Assembly (NCBI GenBank): GCA_002238415.1
Contig: MPMI01000006.1
Coordinates: 62,001-126,000, forward strand
Origin: Desulfurellaceae bacterium bin18
Lineage (GTDB): Bacteria > Desulfobacterota > Binatia > Bin18
Direction: 5' to 3'
Length of the DNA: 64,000 nt
The notes below the pieces were generated by a model. It worked only from the letters and a program-made list of their open reading frames with translations, was not told the DNA's origin and did not search any database. Each line of letters starts with the position of its first letter. Within the stretch, counting starts at the first letter, position 1. Shown here one piece after another: positions 62,449 to 64,000 of this stretch. The translations under genes and the position numbers were made by a program.

Positions 62449-64000
62449 ATGCAGACCAGCCTCAGTTATCTTCAGGTCAACCGCGACCTGCTCAACAACC
62501 TGCTCAGCTCGCCTACGCGGGTCTGGTATACCCTGCTCGGCTGTGACCTGGTGGTGTTGGCTTTTGGCCTGTACTGCTGGATCTATCAGATTCACGCGGG
62601 ACTGGGCGTGACCGGTCTGGCCCACCCGGTCGGCTGGGGCGTGTATATCACCAACTTCGTGTTCTGGGTCGGTATTGCTCACTCGGGCACGCTGATCTCG
62701 GCGGTACTCTTTTTGTTTCGGGCTCGCTGGCGGACGCCCATTGCCCGCAGCGCCGAAGCCATGACGATCTTTGCCGTGATGACTGCCGGCCTGTTTCCCA
62801 TTATCCATCTTGGTCGGGCGTGGAATTTCTATTGGCTACTGCCCTACCCCAATCAGCGTCAGCTCTGGGTCAATTTTCAGTCACCCCTGGTCTGGGATGC
62901 GTTTGCCATTACCACCTATTTCACCGTGAGTTTTCTTTTCTGGTATACCGGCCTGATCCCCGACTTGGGGGCGGCGCGCGACCGCACCGCCGGGCTGCGC
63001 CGTAAACTCTACAGCCTCTTCTCGCTCGGCTGGCAGGGCACGGACCGGCAGTGGCATCACTATCTGAGCGCCTATGGGTTCTTTGCCGCCCTGGCCACCC
63101 CGCTCGTGGTGTCCGTGCATAGCGTGGTGTCCTGGGATTTTGCCATGTCCATCGTGCCCGGCTGGCATAGCACCATCTTTGCCCCCTATTTTGTCGCCGG
63201 CGCCATCTTCTCCGGCCTGGCCATGGTCCTGACCCTGCTCATTCCGCTCCGCAGGATTTTCGGTCTCGAGGCCTATATCACCGACTATCACTTCGACAAT
63301 CTGGGCAAGATGATCATTCTCACCTCGCTGATTCTGAGCTATTCCTACGCCAGCGAATTCTTTATTGCCTGGTATAGCGCCAATCCGTACGAACGAAGCA
63401 TCTTCTGGTATCGCGCGGTCGGTGACTATGCCCCGCTGTTCTGGCTGATGGTCACCTGCAATTGCGCCGTCCCGCTGCTGTTGTGCTGGAAGTCGATCCG
63501 CACCAGTACGCTGTGGTTGTTCGGTATTGCCCTGCTGGTCAATGTCGGGATGTGGCTGGAGCGCTTTGTCATCATCGTAAGTTCATTATCGCACGAGTTT
63601 GATCCTGCAGCCTGGGGTCTATACCAGCCTTCGTGGGTTGAAGTGGGCATGACCGTCGGCAGTTTTGCCTGGTTCTTTTTATTCTTCCTGCTCTTCGTGA
63701 AATTCCTTCCGCTCGTGTCCCTGGCCGAGGTCAAGGAACACCTGCCGCCTGCGGAGAGCGGTTCGTCAGCCGTTGAAGCGGACGAATCCGAGCGGCCCCT
63801 CTTACCCGTCAGCGAAGCGACTCGTGTCGGCCGCGGAGCAGGCATAGTTGGCGTCTTTACGAATCTGGACACGCTCGTCGCCACAGTCCGCTCTCTGCGG
63901 AGAGAGGGCTATAAAAACCTCAGCGTCGTCTCCCCGTTTCCAAGCCCTGCGCTTGAAGAGGCCCTCGGCACCCACAAGAGTCCGATTCGCTATTTTACGT
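62449..64000 (+). CDS. actC: Alternative complex III subunit C (NrfD-like) reading on into an ActD-like domain; 3' end outside window
   Basis: ATG at 62449 opens a frame with no stop up to the window end (517 codons seen). Residues 1 to about 425 are an NrfD/ActC integral membrane protein with about ten helices (VWYTLLGCDLVVLAFGLY, WGVYITNFVFWVGIAHSG, FFAALATPLVVSVHSVV). After an Ala/Glu/Ser linker, a soluble part begins GIVGVFTNLDTLVATVRSLR followed by YKNLSVVSPFPSPALEEALG, the start of the DUF3341 ActD fold. In most operons actD is a separate gene, so this looks like a fusion. It is the quinol-binding membrane core of the complex. Confidence 0.85.
   Translation, partial: MQTSLSYLQVNRDLLNNLLSSPTRVWYTLLGCDLVVLAFGLYCWIYQIHAGLGVTGLAHPVGWGVYITNFVFWVGIAHSGTLISAVLFLFRARWRTPIARSAEAMTIFAVMTAGLFPIIHLGRAWNFYWLLPYPNQRQLWVNFQSPLVWDAFAITTYFTVSFLFWYTGLIPDLGAARDRTAGLRRKLYSLFSLGWQGTDRQWHHYLSAYGFFAALATPLVVSVHSVVSWDFAMSIVPGWHSTIFAPYFVAGAIFSGLAMVLTLLIPLRRIFGLEAYITDYHFDNLGKMIILTSLILSYSYASEFFIAWYSANPYERSIFWYRAVGDYAPLFWLMVTCNCAVPLLLCWKSIRTSTLWLFGIALLVNVGMWLERFVIIVSSLSHEFDPAAWGLYQPSWVEVGMTVGSFAWFFLFFLLFVKFLPLVSLAEVKEHLPPAESGSSAVEADESERPLLPVSEATRVGRGAGIVGVFTNLDTLVATVRSLRREGYKNLSVVSPFPSPALEEALGTHKSPIRYFT

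Overview
The window is a stretch of bacterial chromosome, mostly GC-rich (hand counts of single 60-base lines give about 65%), with short intergenic gaps, AGGAGG-type ribosome binding sites and many co-directional gene runs. An outer-membrane channel, periplasmic PQQ enzymes and c-type cytochromes indicate a Gram-negative cell. Alternative complex III and several flavin- or Rieske-type oxidative enzymes indicate aerobic respiration. The abundance of LLM-type flavin enzymes, amidohydrolases, VOC, SnoaL-like, crotonase and hydantoinase-type genes resembles genomes of uncultured soil or marine lineages such as Tectomicrobia, Binatota or Rokubacteria. That placement is an impression; no rRNA or marker set is present to settle it.

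Layout. 1-1207: end of an MFS transporter and infA. 1263-9431: a foreign-looking, lower-GC island (35-50% in sampled lines) on the minus strand with two genes. One encodes a 2439-residue protein: SIR2 domain, TPR-like solenoid, two PIN-like segments, a long unrecognised region, then a PD-(D/E)XK-like domain, a winged helix and an AbiEi-antitoxin-like end. The other, 9 bp downstream, is an AbiEii-type nucleotidyltransferase. This is the strongest candidate for an undescribed defence or toxin-antitoxin system here. 9584-31692: catabolic and cofactor genes: M20 peptidases, CMD, three LLM enzymes, amidohydrolases, hydantoinase A/B with one frameshifted copy, amidase, VOC proteins, PrpF, upp and pdxJ. 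A DUF6602-like gene sits between pdxJ and a MetX-like hydrolase.

31757-50280: CoA-ester and amino-acid metabolism (four crotonases, acyl-CoA synthetase, HpaB-family flavoprotein, branched-chain aminotransferase, leucine dehydrogenase, permease), a Rieske protein, YgfZ, and two tiny desulforedoxin-like proteins of 46 and 38 residues. 50500-52961: BolA and monothiol glutaredoxin (Fe-S trafficking), then a run of small toxin-antitoxin-like genes, two of them broken by frameshifts.

52990-58038: a Tsx-like channel converges on a minus-strand operon for periplasmic PQQ-dependent alcohol oxidation: dehydrogenase with a lanthanide-type DxD motif, substrate-binding protein, cytochrome c with a rare CxxxCH motif, and YVTN beta-propeller. 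An 856-bp hairpin-rich spacer separates it from the divergent alternative complex III operon (actA, actB, and an actC reading into an ActD-like domain), which runs off the end of the window. Together these two blocks could form a route from alcohol oxidation through cytochrome c to the respiratory chain.
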